Source: a virus. Taken from it: a DNA stretch of 64,000 bases. The stretch is from positions 96,010-160,009 of the IMG/VR virus record IMGVR_UViG_3300033182_000769; one strand, written 5' to 3'. How positions within the stretch are numbered: the first letter of the stretch is position 1; each line of letters opens with the position of its first letter. Under the pieces are notes generated by a model. That model did no database searches and was not told where the DNA came from. It saw nothing but the letters and a program-made list of their open reading frames with translations. Shown here in pieces: positions 25,504-34,451 of this stretch. The position numbers were made by a program, and so were the translations under genes.

Positions 25504-26088
25504 ATGAAAACCTTTAGAGATTATTTAACAGAGAGTAAAAAGCCATACGCTTTTAGAGTGAAAATTGCGGGTGATGTTCCTGAAGGATTTAAGGAAAATC
25601 TTAAATCTAATTTAGAATCTTGTAATGCTACATTAACAGATGGAACAAAAACACCAGTACAAAAACTTCCTTTAGATTTTCCAGAATTATCAAATATGGA
25701 AGTTACTATTTTTGATCTTGTAACAGAGTATCCAATTACACCTGCAGCAATTACAAAACGTATTAGTGAAATGGGTTTAGACGAAAGTTATTTCCGTGTT
25801 AGAGGAGTTGATGAGCCAACTGAAGTTGAACAAGAGCAGTTCCAGGCAGAAAAAAGCGGAGAATCTCTATTAGCATCTGAGTATGCAAACGAAAAAATCA
25901 AGCACAAAGACTATTTTGGTGACGACTTTAACAAGGGATTTTTACAGCAACTTTCTAAAGATGCTAAGGCACGCAAAAAAGAGTTAGGACATAACGAATC
26001 AGCAATGAAAGATGTTGATGTATTAGGTACTAATAAAACTACTAAAGAAGATAAGGCAGGGTGTTGCAGTCCTGTAGGGAGTAAATAA
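25504..26088 (+). CDS. Conserved phage protein with capsid-targeting-like N-terminus
   Basis: 194 residues beginning MKTFRDYLTES, strikingly like the leader MKTYQEFIAEA that directs T4 internal proteins into the prohead and is removed by the gp21 protease. The body (YAFRVKIAGDVPEG, QKLPLDFPELSNMEVTIFDLVTEYPIT) is a ferredoxin-like strand pattern found in many myoviruses next to packaging genes, with no assigned function. It ends Cys-Cys-Ser-Pro. An internal head protein is my inference. Confidence 0.55.
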   Translation: MKTFRDYLTESKKPYAFRVKIAGDVPEGFKENLKSNLESCNATLTDGTKTPVQKLPLDFPELSNMEVTIFDLVTEYPITPAAITKRISEMGLDESYFRVRGVDEPTEVEQEQFQAEKSGESLLASEYANEKIKHKDYFGDDFNKGFLQQLSKDAKARKKELGHNESAMKDVDVLGTNKTTKEDKAGCCSPVGSK

Positions 26089-27095
26089 TGGATTTTAACC
26101 AACTACTATCAAGAATGCAAGAACTTGATTCACCTGCTTTAGAAGCAGATACAACTGAGTGCGGTATGAATATGCCAGCACCACCAGCAAAGCCTGATAC
26201 ACCAGAGCCAAGTATGACTGTTAATGTTAATGCACAAGGCATGGACAACATTGAGTCAATGCTATCTTTAATGGCAAAGATCAGTGGAGCGGGAAAAGCA
26301 GATATGCCGAGCATGGCTCCTATGCCAGCAATTATGCCATTAGATAAAATGATGGGTCCTGCACCAGACATGGATGCTGACAACGACGATAAAGTTGGCG
26401 GCGAAATGGACCTGCCAAAGGATCACGACAACGATCACGTTATTATCAAGACACTTGACAAAGACGGCGACAACGATCATGATATGGATGATCACGAAAA
26501 AGAAGAAGCACCAACAGGAACTGGAATGGCAGCATCTATGAAAGGTGTTGACGAGAAAGATCCAGACGCAGCAGATAAAATGAAGCCAGGTGTAGCAAAC
26601 GCACCAGATGCAGACGACGATGGCAAATTAGGAATGGGTAAGAACGTAGATCCTAAGCAAATTAAACTTGATGATATTGACATGGAAGAATTATTAAAAC
26701 TTGCAGGTCAAGAAACCGAAGGTGCAATGGATGATGCTGCAAAAGACTTTTCGGCTTATCATCAGGCACAAGCAGCATCAACAGAAAAAACTATGGCTGC
26801 TATTAGAGATGCTATCAAGGCAGCACTAACTTCCGATCCAAAAGATCAAAACAATGATGACGACGGCGAAAAAAATGCCGACGAAGCATACGCTAACGAG
26901 CCAAGCGAAAAGATGCGCGGCACAGATTACATGAACAATAAGATTGCAGGCGGCATGAACCGTCCTAAAGGTACATATCCTAAGGTTGCAGCCGCTGACA
27001 ATCCAATGCAGAAAGTTAAAGAAGGCGACGATTTAAGAACACGCATTCATAACGAACTTGCTGCTAAATTAGCAGAAATTAAAGGAGCAGAATAA
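26088..27095 (+). CDS. Acidic low-complexity protein, possible prohead core component
   Basis: 335 residues, coupled to the previous gene by TAATG. It starts MDFNQLLSRMQELD, continues with a Met/Pro-rich stretch and VNVNAQGMDNIESMLSLM, then a long Asp/Asn/His-rich acidic part (repeated DNDHD-like runs), and ends in a helical RTRIHNELAAKLAEI. Acidic, helical-tail proteins at this locus in T4-like phages often belong to the prohead core or internal head. Repeated Asp-x-Asp-x-Asp-Gly motifs suggest divalent cation binding. Function not established. Confidence 0.5.
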   Translation: MDFNQLLSRMQELDSPALEADTTECGMNMPAPPAKPDTPEPSMTVNVNAQGMDNIESMLSLMAKISGAGKADMPSMAPMPAIMPLDKMMGPAPDMDADNDDKVGGEMDLPKDHDNDHVIIKTLDKDGDNDHDMDDHEKEEAPTGTGMAASMKGVDEKDPDAADKMKPGVANAPDADDDGKLGMGKNVDPKQIKLDDIDMEELLKLAGQETEGAMDDAAKDFSAYHQAQAASTEKTMAAIRDAIKAALTSDPKDQNNDDDGEKNADEAYANEPSEKMRGTDYMNNKIAGGMNRPKGTYPKVAAADNPMQKVKEGDDLRTRIHNELAAKLAEIKGAE

Positions 27096-27096
27096 A

Positions 27097-27525
27097 ATGG
27101 CAGACTTAACGACAGCAACAATTGGCGGCGGAAGTTCAATCCTTGTTGCAGAGAATCGTTTAAGTGTTGAAGATGCAACAGTTGTTGATTACATGGGTAA
27201 CAAAGATTTAACTATGTTTACAGTTGATTTTGATTCTGCTGCAAATGCAGAAACAGGTGCTAACGAAGCAATCCAAGCAGTAGTTGATATTATTGGTAAG
27301 TATGCTACTATTGTTATTCGTGGTGCTTTATTTGACTCAAACACTCAAATGTGTTTTGCAGTAGAAACTCCAAACGATTCATTAGATTGGGACGGCGCTG
27401 GCGCAGAAACTTTAGTTGAGCAAATTGAAGATGAAATTATTGCATTAGGTGCTTCATATGGTAACAACAACTTTGATATGACTGCTGTTACTTGTACTGT
27501 TAAAACAACTTTCCAATTAGCATAA
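27097..27525 (+). CDS. Small probable virion protein
   Basis: 142 residues, beta-rich, neutral to acidic: TTATIGGGSSILVAENRLSVEDATVV at the start and IIGKYATIVIRGALFD in the middle. No family recognised. The composition, the position among packaging genes and the strong terminator behind it fit an abundant head or tail decoration protein, but this is inference. GGAG lies upstream of the ATG. Confidence 0.5.
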   Translation: MADLTTATIGGGSSILVAENRLSVEDATVVDYMGNKDLTMFTVDFDSAANAETGANEAIQAVVDIIGKYATIVIRGALFDSNTQMCFAVETPNDSLDWDGAGAETLVEQIEDEIIALGASYGNNNFDMTAVTCTVKTTFQLA

Positions 27526-27550
27526 AATCTACCGGCTGAGCAAAAAAATC

Positions 27551-27577
27551 AATAGCGCCGCAAGGCGCTATTTTTTT
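27551..27577 (+). terminator. Rho-independent terminator with GCAA tetraloop
   Basis: TAGCGCC, loop GCAA (a stable GNRA loop), GGCGCTA, then seven T; flanking A and T extend the stem. The gp17 late octamer begins 2 bp later. Confidence 0.92.
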
Positions 27578-27578
27578 G

Positions 27579-27586
27579 ATTAAATA
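27579..27586 (+). promoter_or_regulatory. Late-promoter octamer, 5 nt before gp17 ATG
   Basis: ATTAAATA then GTGTT then ATG, directly after a terminator. Confidence 0.6.
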
Positions 27587-27591
27587 GTGTT

Positions 27592-29187
27592 ATGGCAAAG
27601 AGTTTAGATGGCAATCTTGTTAAGAAAGCCCACGCACAACAAAAATATACTTTAGAACAAGTAAAGCACCTTGAAAAGTGTATGGATCCTGTTGACGGTC
27701 CGTTATACTTTGCTAAGAACTTTATTCAAATCCAACACCCAACTCGTGGTAGTATACCGTTTGATATGTATGAATATCAGGAAAGATTAATACATGCATA
27801 CCACGATCATAAGCAATCTATTGCTATGCTACCAAGACAGATGGGTAAAACAACTTGTGCCGTAGCATACTTGTTATGGTACACAATGTTTGTTCCTGAC
27901 AGTCAAGTGTTAATTGCAGCACACAAATATGAAGGTGCTAAAGACATTATGGATCGTTATCGCTTTGGTTATGAAAACTTACCTGACTTTATCAGAGCAG
28001 GAGTGTATAGTTATAACCGTAACACTATTGAATATGATAATGGTTCAAGAATACAAGCAACTACTACAACAGAAAACACCGGACGTGGTAAGTCGCTTTC
28101 ATTGATATACTGTGACGAGTTTGCGTTCGTGCAACCTCCTGAAAAAGCCAAAGAGTTCTGGACTGCACTATCACCAACATTAGCAACAGGCGGTAAGTGT
28201 ATGATTACAAGTACACCAAACTCGGACGAAGACCAGTTTGCACTTATCTGGACAGAAGCACAGAAAAAGTTTGACGAGCACGGTAATGAGTATGAAAACG
28301 GCGAAGGCATAAATGGATTTTTCAGTTACTTTGCACATTGGAGCGAACACCCAGACAGAGACGATGAGTGGGCACGACTTGAAATGGCAAAAATTGGCGA
28401 GCAACGCTTCCGTCGTGAGTTTGAGTGTGAGTTCTTAATCTTTGAAGAGACACTTATTAATTCGGTTAAACTCGCTGAACTTGAAGGCATTGATCCTAAA
28501 TTTAATATGGGGCAAACACGCTGGTATAATGACATTGACGGATCGTCAACATACTTAATAAGCCTTGATCCAAGTTTAGGAACCGGAGGAGACTATGCTG
28601 CTATTCAAGTGTTTGCTATGCCCGAAATGAAACAAATTGCAGAATGGCGGCACAATACAACACCTGTACAACAACAAGTAAGACACCTACGAGAAATTTT
28701 AAAATATATTTACGAAGAAGCAACAGCGAAAGGAAATCCTAATCCGCAAATTTATTACTCTGTTGAAAATAATACATTAGGCGAAGCAGCACTGATTGTA
28801 ATTGGAGATATAGGGGAAGAAAACTTTCATGGATTGTTCTTAAGTGAACCAATTAGAAAAGGGCACGTAAGACGATTCCGTAAAGGGTTTAATACTACGC
28901 ATAAAGCAAAAATTACTGCTTGTAGTAAATTTAAAAATCTATTAGAAACTAAGCAAATGGATATATTCTCCAAACCGCTTATTTCTGAATTAAAAACTTT
29001 CATCGCAAGTGGCGTGAGCTTTAAAGCAAAGCCGGGTGAACACGACGATTTAGTATCTGCACTTCTACTGGTAATTAGAATGGCAGACGTATTGGCGGAC
29101 TGGGATCCAAAAATATACGATAAAATGACAGAAAAGATAGCAGAAGAAGCGATGCCAATGCCTATCTTTGTAAGTACGGGATTTTGA
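27592..29187 (+). CDS. gp17: gp17-like large terminase subunit
   Basis: 531 residues, somewhat shorter than T4 gp17 (610). ATPase domain: Walker A LPRQMGKTT near residues 81-89 and Walker B LIYCDEF near 173-179. Nuclease domain: the RNase H-like strand LISLDPSLGTGGDY near 324, and HDDLVSALLL near 484 with the third acidic pair. It powers DNA packaging at the portal and cuts the concatemer. It is alone on its transcript by promoter and terminator position. Confidence 0.93.
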   Translation: MAKSLDGNLVKKAHAQQKYTLEQVKHLEKCMDPVDGPLYFAKNFIQIQHPTRGSIPFDMYEYQERLIHAYHDHKQSIAMLPRQMGKTTCAVAYLLWYTMFVPDSQVLIAAHKYEGAKDIMDRYRFGYENLPDFIRAGVYSYNRNTIEYDNGSRIQATTTTENTGRGKSLSLIYCDEFAFVQPPEKAKEFWTALSPTLATGGKCMITSTPNSDEDQFALIWTEAQKKFDEHGNEYENGEGINGFFSYFAHWSEHPDRDDEWARLEMAKIGEQRFRREFECEFLIFEETLINSVKLAELEGIDPKFNMGQTRWYNDIDGSSTYLISLDPSLGTGGDYAAIQVFAMPEMKQIAEWRHNTTPVQQQVRHLREILKYIYEEATAKGNPNPQIYYSVENNTLGEAALIVIGDIGEENFHGLFLSEPIRKGHVRRFRKGFNTTHKAKITACSKFKNLLETKQMDIFSKPLISELKTFIASGVSFKAKPGEHDDLVSALLLVIRMADVLADWDPKIYDKMTEKIAEEAMPMPIFVSTGF

Positions 29188-29193
29188 TAAATA
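29186..29193 (+). promoter_or_regulatory. Late-promoter octamer, 5 nt before ATG 29199
   Basis: GATAAATA then TAGTT then ATG; the octamer overlaps the gp17 stop codon. Confidence 0.6.
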
Positions 29194-29198
29194 TAGTT

Positions 29199-31280
29199 AT
29201 GGACGCAGCGAACAATATTGCAACAGATTTATTCTACAAGGTACGTAGCAGATTTCAAGGATTAAAATTAGGTGAAGCCACTGGGCAGATCACAATAAAT
29301 CCTGAAAGCGCACGATTCTTTGATTTTGACTATACAGAAGGTGACAATGCTATTGGCCATGTCAGCATTAGTTTAGCAGAACCAAATAGTATGAAAGTTT
29401 ACTTTTCAACAGGCATCACTGAAGGTATGGATGACGGGCAAAAAGAAAACTGGTATAAATTTTTAAAAGAATTAAGAGAATTTGCAAAGAGACGTTTATT
29501 AGCATTTGATACACGTGATATCGCAAAGGACAATTTAGACAAAAGAGACTATACATTTTTAAGTCAAAACGCATTACAAAATAATCAAAAAACTGAGGTC
29601 GGAGAGAGTATGATGAACGAAAGTAACTTATACGGTACAAAAACAATGAGTTACCAAAAATTAGAGGATACACGTCTTATTATTAAGCATAGTAAAGCAG
29701 TAATGGACGATACAACACCTGGTGCAAGAAGTAGAAATATTTCAGCACTGTTTGTTGAAAACCAAGACGGTGAAAGATTTAAGTATCCTTTTGTACATTT
29801 AGCAGGTGCTCGTGCAATGCAACGTCACGTTGCTAATGGCGGTTTGCCATACGATGCAGTAGGCGAAAGTATTATTAAAATGAGCGAAGAGATTGCTCAG
29901 TTAAAAAGTTTTTCAAACTACGTTGTACGTAACGACTTAATGAACTCCGACACTAATGAAGTTGTTATGCGTGGTCAAATAAAACTTGATAGTTTAAGAG
30001 AAACAATTTCTAAAATTGCAAAACAAGCACATTATGAGGCTTATGTAGAAAACTTCCAGTCAGCAGATGCATATGAAATGTCAGACGAAATGATGGAAGA
30101 TTTTAAAAACAAATTCACAGTTAGATCTTTCAATGAAGAAATGACTGATGTTTTCCCGGTATTAGCGAGGCTTATGGCTGAAGAAACTACAGTAGGCTAT
30201 GACGACATAGTCGGAGAAACAAAAGAAGAGGATATTGAAGAAAAAGCAGATAAAGATCATATGGCAAACTTTGAAAATTGGGTTATGGGCTTAGGCGAAG
30301 ATAGTCCTATTCAAAGTTCAGACGATGATGAAAGACAAACTGCTATTAAGAGTTTAAATGCTCTTGTTGGCGAAGTATTTCCTGCAGGCATAGATGGTAT
30401 GAATGCGTTGGAAAGTTTGCACGGCATCATCGATGATCCAAGACTCGAACAAGACATTAAAAGACAAGCAAAGGAAAGTGCAGAATCGGATGTACGTCCG
30501 TTAGTTAAGGCATGGATTGAAGAAAACGCACCAGAAGCATTAGACCAACTCGACTTTGGTGATATGTCAGACGAACCAGCGGTAGGTGCAGATCAAATTG
30601 AACCGCCAACCGAAAGTACTGAGGAAGGTTTTGATCCAGACGAGTTCGATGGTGAGTTTGAAATGGAAGTCGGGGGAGACGACGGAGAAGAAGAAACTAT
30701 CTACGTAAGTTACATGGCAAAGGTAGAAGACGGTCGCCCAGTAGTTGATCCAGAATCGTTAAAGGCTTCATCTGCAGAAAGTAACCCAAGTGCAAGAGTT
30801 GATGACAGTTGGGCAAGTGAAATGGTATCACCTAACGGTGATGAACACGAACAAGCATTAGAGATTGCTCAACAAGATGCAGAAGAGCAGTGGGCAGAAC
30901 GTGATAACAAATACGATCAAGGCGAAAGCGCAGACGACCAAGAAGGCATGACAACTTCTAAATTGGCAGAATTTATTTTCAGTTTTTATGACAGAGAGTC
31001 AGGCACATTTCCTAAAGGACCAGAAGGTGTTGCTACTATGGTAGGCAAGAAGTTTGGCGAACAGGCCGAAGCGGCTGCTCGCAAAATGGTAGAGCGTATG
31101 GCACCAGTACAAGACCAAGGTGCCGAGTACGTCGAAGCACAGGCTGAACAAGAAGCAGACGATGAAAACGATAGCATCGCTAAGAAGATCAACTGGGGCG
31201 GCCAATACGATAAAGGCAACGATAACGATGATAATGATTCAGGTATGTTAGATCGACTTAAAAAACTTGCTGGTTTTTAA
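29199..31280 (+). CDS. Large acidic phage protein of unknown function
   Basis: 693 residues from ATG 29199, chosen over the TTG at 29184 because the late octamer is 5 nt before it. The N-terminal half is mixed alpha/beta (VRSRFQGLKLGEATGQITINPESARFFDF, then VYFSTGITEGMDDGQKENWYKFLKELREFAKRRLLAFD); the C-terminal half is very acidic and helical, ending NDDNDSGMLDRLKKLAGF. Large proteins of this kind follow terminase in marine T4-like phages. Possible roles are internal head or prohead core protein; nothing in the sequence proves one. Confidence 0.5.
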   Translation: MDAANNIATDLFYKVRSRFQGLKLGEATGQITINPESARFFDFDYTEGDNAIGHVSISLAEPNSMKVYFSTGITEGMDDGQKENWYKFLKELREFAKRRLLAFDTRDIAKDNLDKRDYTFLSQNALQNNQKTEVGESMMNESNLYGTKTMSYQKLEDTRLIIKHSKAVMDDTTPGARSRNISALFVENQDGERFKYPFVHLAGARAMQRHVANGGLPYDAVGESIIKMSEEIAQLKSFSNYVVRNDLMNSDTNEVVMRGQIKLDSLRETISKIAKQAHYEAYVENFQSADAYEMSDEMMEDFKNKFTVRSFNEEMTDVFPVLARLMAEETTVGYDDIVGETKEEDIEEKADKDHMANFENWVMGLGEDSPIQSSDDDERQTAIKSLNALVGEVFPAGIDGMNALESLHGIIDDPRLEQDIKRQAKESAESDVRPLVKAWIEENAPEALDQLDFGDMSDEPAVGADQIEPPTESTEEGFDPDEFDGEFEMEVGGDDGEEETIYVSYMAKVEDGRPVVDPESLKASSAESNPSARVDDSWASEMVSPNGDEHEQALEIAQQDAEEQWAERDNKYDQGESADDQEGMTTSKLAEFIFSFYDRESGTFPKGPEGVATMVGKKFGEQAEAAARKMVERMAPVQDQGAEYVEAQAEQEADDENDSIAKKINWGGQYDKGNDNDDNDSGMLDRLKKLAGF

Positions 31281-31292
31281 GTAAACCCAACG

Positions 31293-31321
31293 TCCCCGCT
31301 CACAATGCGGGGATTTTTTTT
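31293..31321 (+). terminator. Rho-independent terminator
   Basis: 7-bp stem TCCCCGC / GCGGGGA with loop TCACAAT, followed by eight T. It ends the packaging region. Confidence 0.92.
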
Positions 31322-31328
31322 GGCTAAA

Positions 31329-31336
31329 AATAAGTA
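31329..31336 (+). promoter_or_regulatory. Late-promoter octamer, 5 nt before ATG 31342
   Basis: AATAAGTA then TTAGC then ATG, directly behind a terminator. Confidence 0.55.
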
Positions 31337-31341
31337 TTAGC

Positions 31342-32010
31342 ATGATTATACCGTTCATAGGACAAGACTTATTTGAAGTTAATCCAAACTATACAATTGT
31401 AGAGCAATCAAACACATTCTTAGTTATAGATAACTTCTATAAGAACTATGACGAAATTTTTAATGTTCTTAATAACATTCCTGCACCTGCGTGGAAGTAC
31501 ACTTCCAGAGATACAAAAAACTTTGTAGACTATTATGATTGTAGACCTACTATCGATATACGATTTTCTAACGGCTATCAACATATAGATGAAATACATC
31601 GTTTAATTTTTGGCAAATGGAATAGCGACACTGCTCAAATAGAAACAAAACCATATGAGTTCAACTATTTCAAAGTGATTAACAGTAATGTAAACGAAAC
31701 ACATCAAATGTTCCCACACGTTGATTACGATTACACTGCTATCATTTATCTTGATAAAATAGGAAATGGCGGCACAGCATTTTATGATATAGATGAGATA
31801 CCAAATAACGAAAATGAAAACTTATTAGTTGATGTATCAAGTTACACTAAGACAATCATAGAATCTAAACCAAACAGAATGTTGATTTTTAAAGGAGAAA
31901 CTCCACATGGAGGGTACATTCGTAACTACGATGCGTACTCTACAGATTGGAGAATTAATCAGGCGATCTTCTTCAAAAAATCGTTATTTACTATTGACAA
32001 TGATAAATAA
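31342..32010 (+). CDS. 2OG-Fe(II) oxygenase-like protein (DUF6445 type)
   Basis: 222 residues. NTFLVIDNFYKNYDEI, then FPHVDYDYTAIIYLDKIGNGGTAFYD with His126 and Asp128, PNRMLIFKGETPHGGYI with distal His189, and Arg204. This is the oxygenase fold with complete iron ligands, of a subgroup different from the 6-11 kb array (closer to DUF6445 proteins). It stands between a terminator and the gp32 promoter as a single-gene unit. Confidence 0.7.
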   Translation: MIIPFIGQDLFEVNPNYTIVEQSNTFLVIDNFYKNYDEIFNVLNNIPAPAWKYTSRDTKNFVDYYDCRPTIDIRFSNGYQHIDEIHRLIFGKWNSDTAQIETKPYEFNYFKVINSNVNETHQMFPHVDYDYTAIIYLDKIGNGGTAFYDIDEIPNNENENLLVDVSSYTKTIIESKPNRMLIFKGETPHGGYIRNYDAYSTDWRINQAIFFKKSLFTIDNDK

Positions 32011-32022
32011 CGATAGCATAAT
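31994..32022 (+). promoter_or_regulatory. Sigma-70 promoter of gene 32
   Basis: TTGACA, 17 bp, CATAAT (one mismatch in the -10). It overlaps the end of the oxygenase gene. A late-like GATAAATA (32002-32009) lies inside the spacer. Confidence 0.65.
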
Positions 32023-32053
32023 ATGTATTATGCTTTAAAGGCATACATTTTTT
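32023..32053 (+). promoter_or_regulatory. Hairpin plus T-run in the gp32 leader
   Basis: ATGTA ... TGC / GCA-TACAT with a 3-base bulge and a 7-base loop, then five to six T. It may terminate transcripts from upstream, or, if the promoter at 31994 is used, form the 5' end of the gp32 mRNA. Confidence 0.5.
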
Positions 32054-32078
32054 ATAAGGCAATAAGGAGGCTACAAAA

Positions 32079-33059
32079 ATGGCAACATTAGCAGAAATCC
32101 GTGCAAAACTTCAAGAAGCACAAAACAACGGCGGCAATAACCGCTCATTTACAGGCGGCGACAACGCCATTTACCCACACTGGAATATGCAAGAAGGCAA
32201 GGAAGCAGTAATTCGTTTCTTACCCGATGGCGATCCTAATAATACGTTCTTTTGGGTAGAACGTGCAATGATTAAACTCCCATTCGCAGGTATTAAAGGC
32301 GAAACCGATTCACGTAACACTATTGTTCAGGTACCGTGTGTTGAAATGTACAATGACGGCACTACTTGTCCAATCCTTTCAGAAGTGCGTGGATGGTTTA
32401 AAGATCCTGCACTTGAAGAAATGGGTCGTAAGTATTGGAAGAAGCGTTCGTATATCTTCCAAGGTTTTGTAGTTGAGGATCCACTTAACGAAGAAACCAC
32501 TCCAGAGAATCCTATCCGTAGATTTATCATCGGTCCACAAATTTTCCAGACTATCAAGTCTGCATTAATGGACCCAGAGTTGGACGAGTTGCCAACTGAT
32601 TACCTACGTGGTGTAGATTTCCGCATTGCTAAGACAAGCAAAGGCGGCTTTGCAGATTATTCAACTTCTAAATGGTCACGTCGTGAACGTGCTCTTAGTG
32701 AAGAAGAACAGGCTGCTATCGAAAAGCATGGTCTATTTAACTTGTCAGACTACTTACCTAAGAAGCCTACTGACGTTGAACTTCAAGTAATGAAGGAAAT
32801 GTTTGAAGCATCTGTAGATGGTGAGGCATACGATCCAGATCGTTGGTCACAATACTTCCGTCCAGCAGGTATGGCACAACGTACAGGTGATCCTAATGTA
32901 GCACCTGCACCAGCAGCGGCTCCAGCAGCAACTACTGCACCTGAGGCAGCACCAGTAGCAGAAACAGCACCGGTGGCTGAAGCAGCACCTGCAGAAGGTG
33001 GCGACAATGCAAGTCGTGCGCAAGATATTCTTGCAATGATTCGCAATCGTCAGCAGTAA
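32079..33059 (+). CDS. gp32: gp32-like single-stranded DNA-binding protein
   Basis: 326 residues (T4: 301). LAEIRAKLQEAQ at the N-terminus (cooperativity domain), then the OB-fold core with YPHWNMQEGKEAVIRFLPDGDPNNTFFWVER, a Cys pair in QVPCVEMYNDGTTCP that may be part of the zinc site, and YWKKRSYIFQGFVVEDP. The C-terminal tail is Ala/Pro-rich with acidic residues, where T4 gp32 binds other replication proteins. It coats ssDNA in replication and recombination. Very strong ribosome site (AAGGAGG) before the ATG. Confidence 0.92.
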   Translation: MATLAEIRAKLQEAQNNGGNNRSFTGGDNAIYPHWNMQEGKEAVIRFLPDGDPNNTFFWVERAMIKLPFAGIKGETDSRNTIVQVPCVEMYNDGTTCPILSEVRGWFKDPALEEMGRKYWKKRSYIFQGFVVEDPLNEETTPENPIRRFIIGPQIFQTIKSALMDPELDELPTDYLRGVDFRIAKTSKGGFADYSTSKWSRRERALSEEEQAAIEKHGLFNLSDYLPKKPTDVELQVMKEMFEASVDGEAYDPDRWSQYFRPAGMAQRTGDPNVAPAPAAAPAATTAPEAAPVAETAPVAEAAPAEGGDNASRAQDILAMIRNRQQ

Positions 33060-33066
33060 AAGGTTT

Positions 33067-33118
33067 AGTGGGAGTTCCGGCAAAAACCTCCATCCGGTAA
33101 TCAGCGAGGTCTCCCACT
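33067..33118 (+). ncRNA. Structured RNA element, possible pseudoknot, between gp32 and uvsX
   Basis: Outer 8-bp stem AGTGGGAG (33067-33074) with CTCCCACT (33111-33118); inside, ACCTC (33086-33090) pairs with GAGGT (33106-33110) stacked on it, and CCGG (33077-33080) can pair with CCGG (33094-33097), crossing the second stem. Four T follow. It can act as attenuator, terminator or regulatory leader of uvsX. Confidence 0.55.
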
Positions 33119-33138
33119 TTTAATTAGAGGAAGGTATT

Positions 33139-34209
33139 ATGGCAAAACCATTTGATATTTCAAAATTTAGAAAAACCCTTACCAAATCTATCGACGGTGT
33201 TGGTATTGGTTTCAATGATCCTACTGATTGGGTAGGTACAGGTAACTATGCACTGAATTACCTTATAAGCGGCGATTTTCATAGAGGAGTTCCGCTTGGC
33301 AAAGTAACGGTATTTGCAGGTGAATCAGGAGCAGGTAAATCTTATTTCGCTTCGGGAAATATTGTTAAAGCAGCACAGGAGCAAGGTATCTTTGTAGTAC
33401 TAATTGACTCTGAGAATGCTCTTGATGAGAAGTGGCTACACGCTCTTGGTGTAGATACTTCGGAAGAAAAATTACTAAAACTTAATATGGCAATGATTGA
33501 TGATGTTGCTAAAACAGTTTCAGAGTTTATGAAAGAATACAAGGATATGCCCGAAGAGGAACGTCCTAAAGTATTGTTTGTAATTGACTCGTTAGGTATG
33601 TTACTGACTCCAACAGATGTTGACCAGTTTGGCAAAGGCGACTTAAAAGGTGATATGGGCCGTAAGCCTAAAGCACTTACAGCACTTGTACGTAACTGTG
33701 TTAATATGTTTGGTAACTATAACGTTGGTATGGTAGCAACTAACCACACTTATGCATCGCAAGATATGTTTGACCCAGACGACAAGATTTCAGGCGGTCA
33801 AGGCTTTATCTACGCATCATCTATTGTAGTTGCAATGAAGAAGTTGAAACTTAAAGAAGATGAAGATGGTAATAAGACTTCAACTGTACAGGGTATTAGA
33901 GCGGCGTGTAAAGTAATGAAAACACGTTATGCTAAACCATTCGAAGGTGTACAGGTTAAAATTCCGTACGAAACAGGAATGGATCCGTATTCAGGATTAG
34001 TAGATCTGTTTGAGGCAAAGGGATTACTTAAAAAAGAAGGTAATCGACTTAAATACACAGACCTTAACGGCGAGGTACATTTAGAGTATCGCAAAAACTG
34101 GACTGGAGATAAACTTGATTTGATTATGCAAGATCTACTCAAGAACCCAGAACCAGATCAAGTCGAAGAGGTAAGTAACGAAGAACCTCAAGCGGAGACT
34201 ATTAAATGA
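33139..34209 (+). CDS. uvsX: UvsX, RecA-like recombinase
   Basis: 356 residues (T4: 391). Walker A GESGAGKS near residues 61-68, Walker B VLFVIDSLGML near 147-157, and the loop-2 region ISGGQGFIYASS. It forms filaments on ssDNA coated by gp32 and carries out strand exchange, needed for recombination-dependent replication. The acidic C-terminus (EPDQVEEVSNEEPQAE) fits the family. It overlaps the next gene by 4 bp (ATGA). AGAGGAAGG precedes the start. Confidence 0.93.
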   Translation: MAKPFDISKFRKTLTKSIDGVGIGFNDPTDWVGTGNYALNYLISGDFHRGVPLGKVTVFAGESGAGKSYFASGNIVKAAQEQGIFVVLIDSENALDEKWLHALGVDTSEEKLLKLNMAMIDDVAKTVSEFMKEYKDMPEEERPKVLFVIDSLGMLLTPTDVDQFGKGDLKGDMGRKPKALTALVRNCVNMFGNYNVGMVATNHTYASQDMFDPDDKISGGQGFIYASSIVVAMKKLKLKEDEDGNKTSTVQGIRAACKVMKTRYAKPFEGVQVKIPYETGMDPYSGLVDLFEAKGLLKKEGNRLKYTDLNGEVHLEYRKNWTGDKLDLIMQDLLKNPEPDQVEEVSNEEPQAETIK

Positions 34210-34442
34210 ATGAAGATTTGATTGCTGACCTCTGGGCAACATTTGTTGATCATATCCCAGAAAAACAACGTAAAGATACTGCTTACGAATTTATCAACAC
34301 ATTACTTGATTATGGTGTTAAAGAAACTGTAATTGAAGGACTTATAGGTATAGATCCGTGGCTTGATGGCGCGGTTGAATACGCAATCGACGATGAAGAT
34401 TATTCATCAGATGTTGATCCAGATGATGACGACTGGGACTAA
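34206..34442 (+). CDS. Small acidic protein downstream of uvsX
   Basis: 78 residues, coupled to uvsX. LWATFVDHIPEKQRKDTAYEFINTLLDYGVKE followed by a very acidic end (DVDPDDDDWD). A protein of this outline sits after uvsX in many marine T4-like phages. A recombination accessory role is plausible from position alone. Confidence 0.55.
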   Translation: MNEDLIADLWATFVDHIPEKQRKDTAYEFINTLLDYGVKETVIEGLIGIDPWLDGAVEYAIDDEDYSSDVDPDDDDWD

Positions 34443-34451
34443 TTGTAATTT

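Noticed and set aside
32783-33117. Three minus-strand frames opposite the Ala/Pro tail of gp32
   Set aside because: Mirror images of repeated GCA/CCA codons; low-complexity products without start signals.
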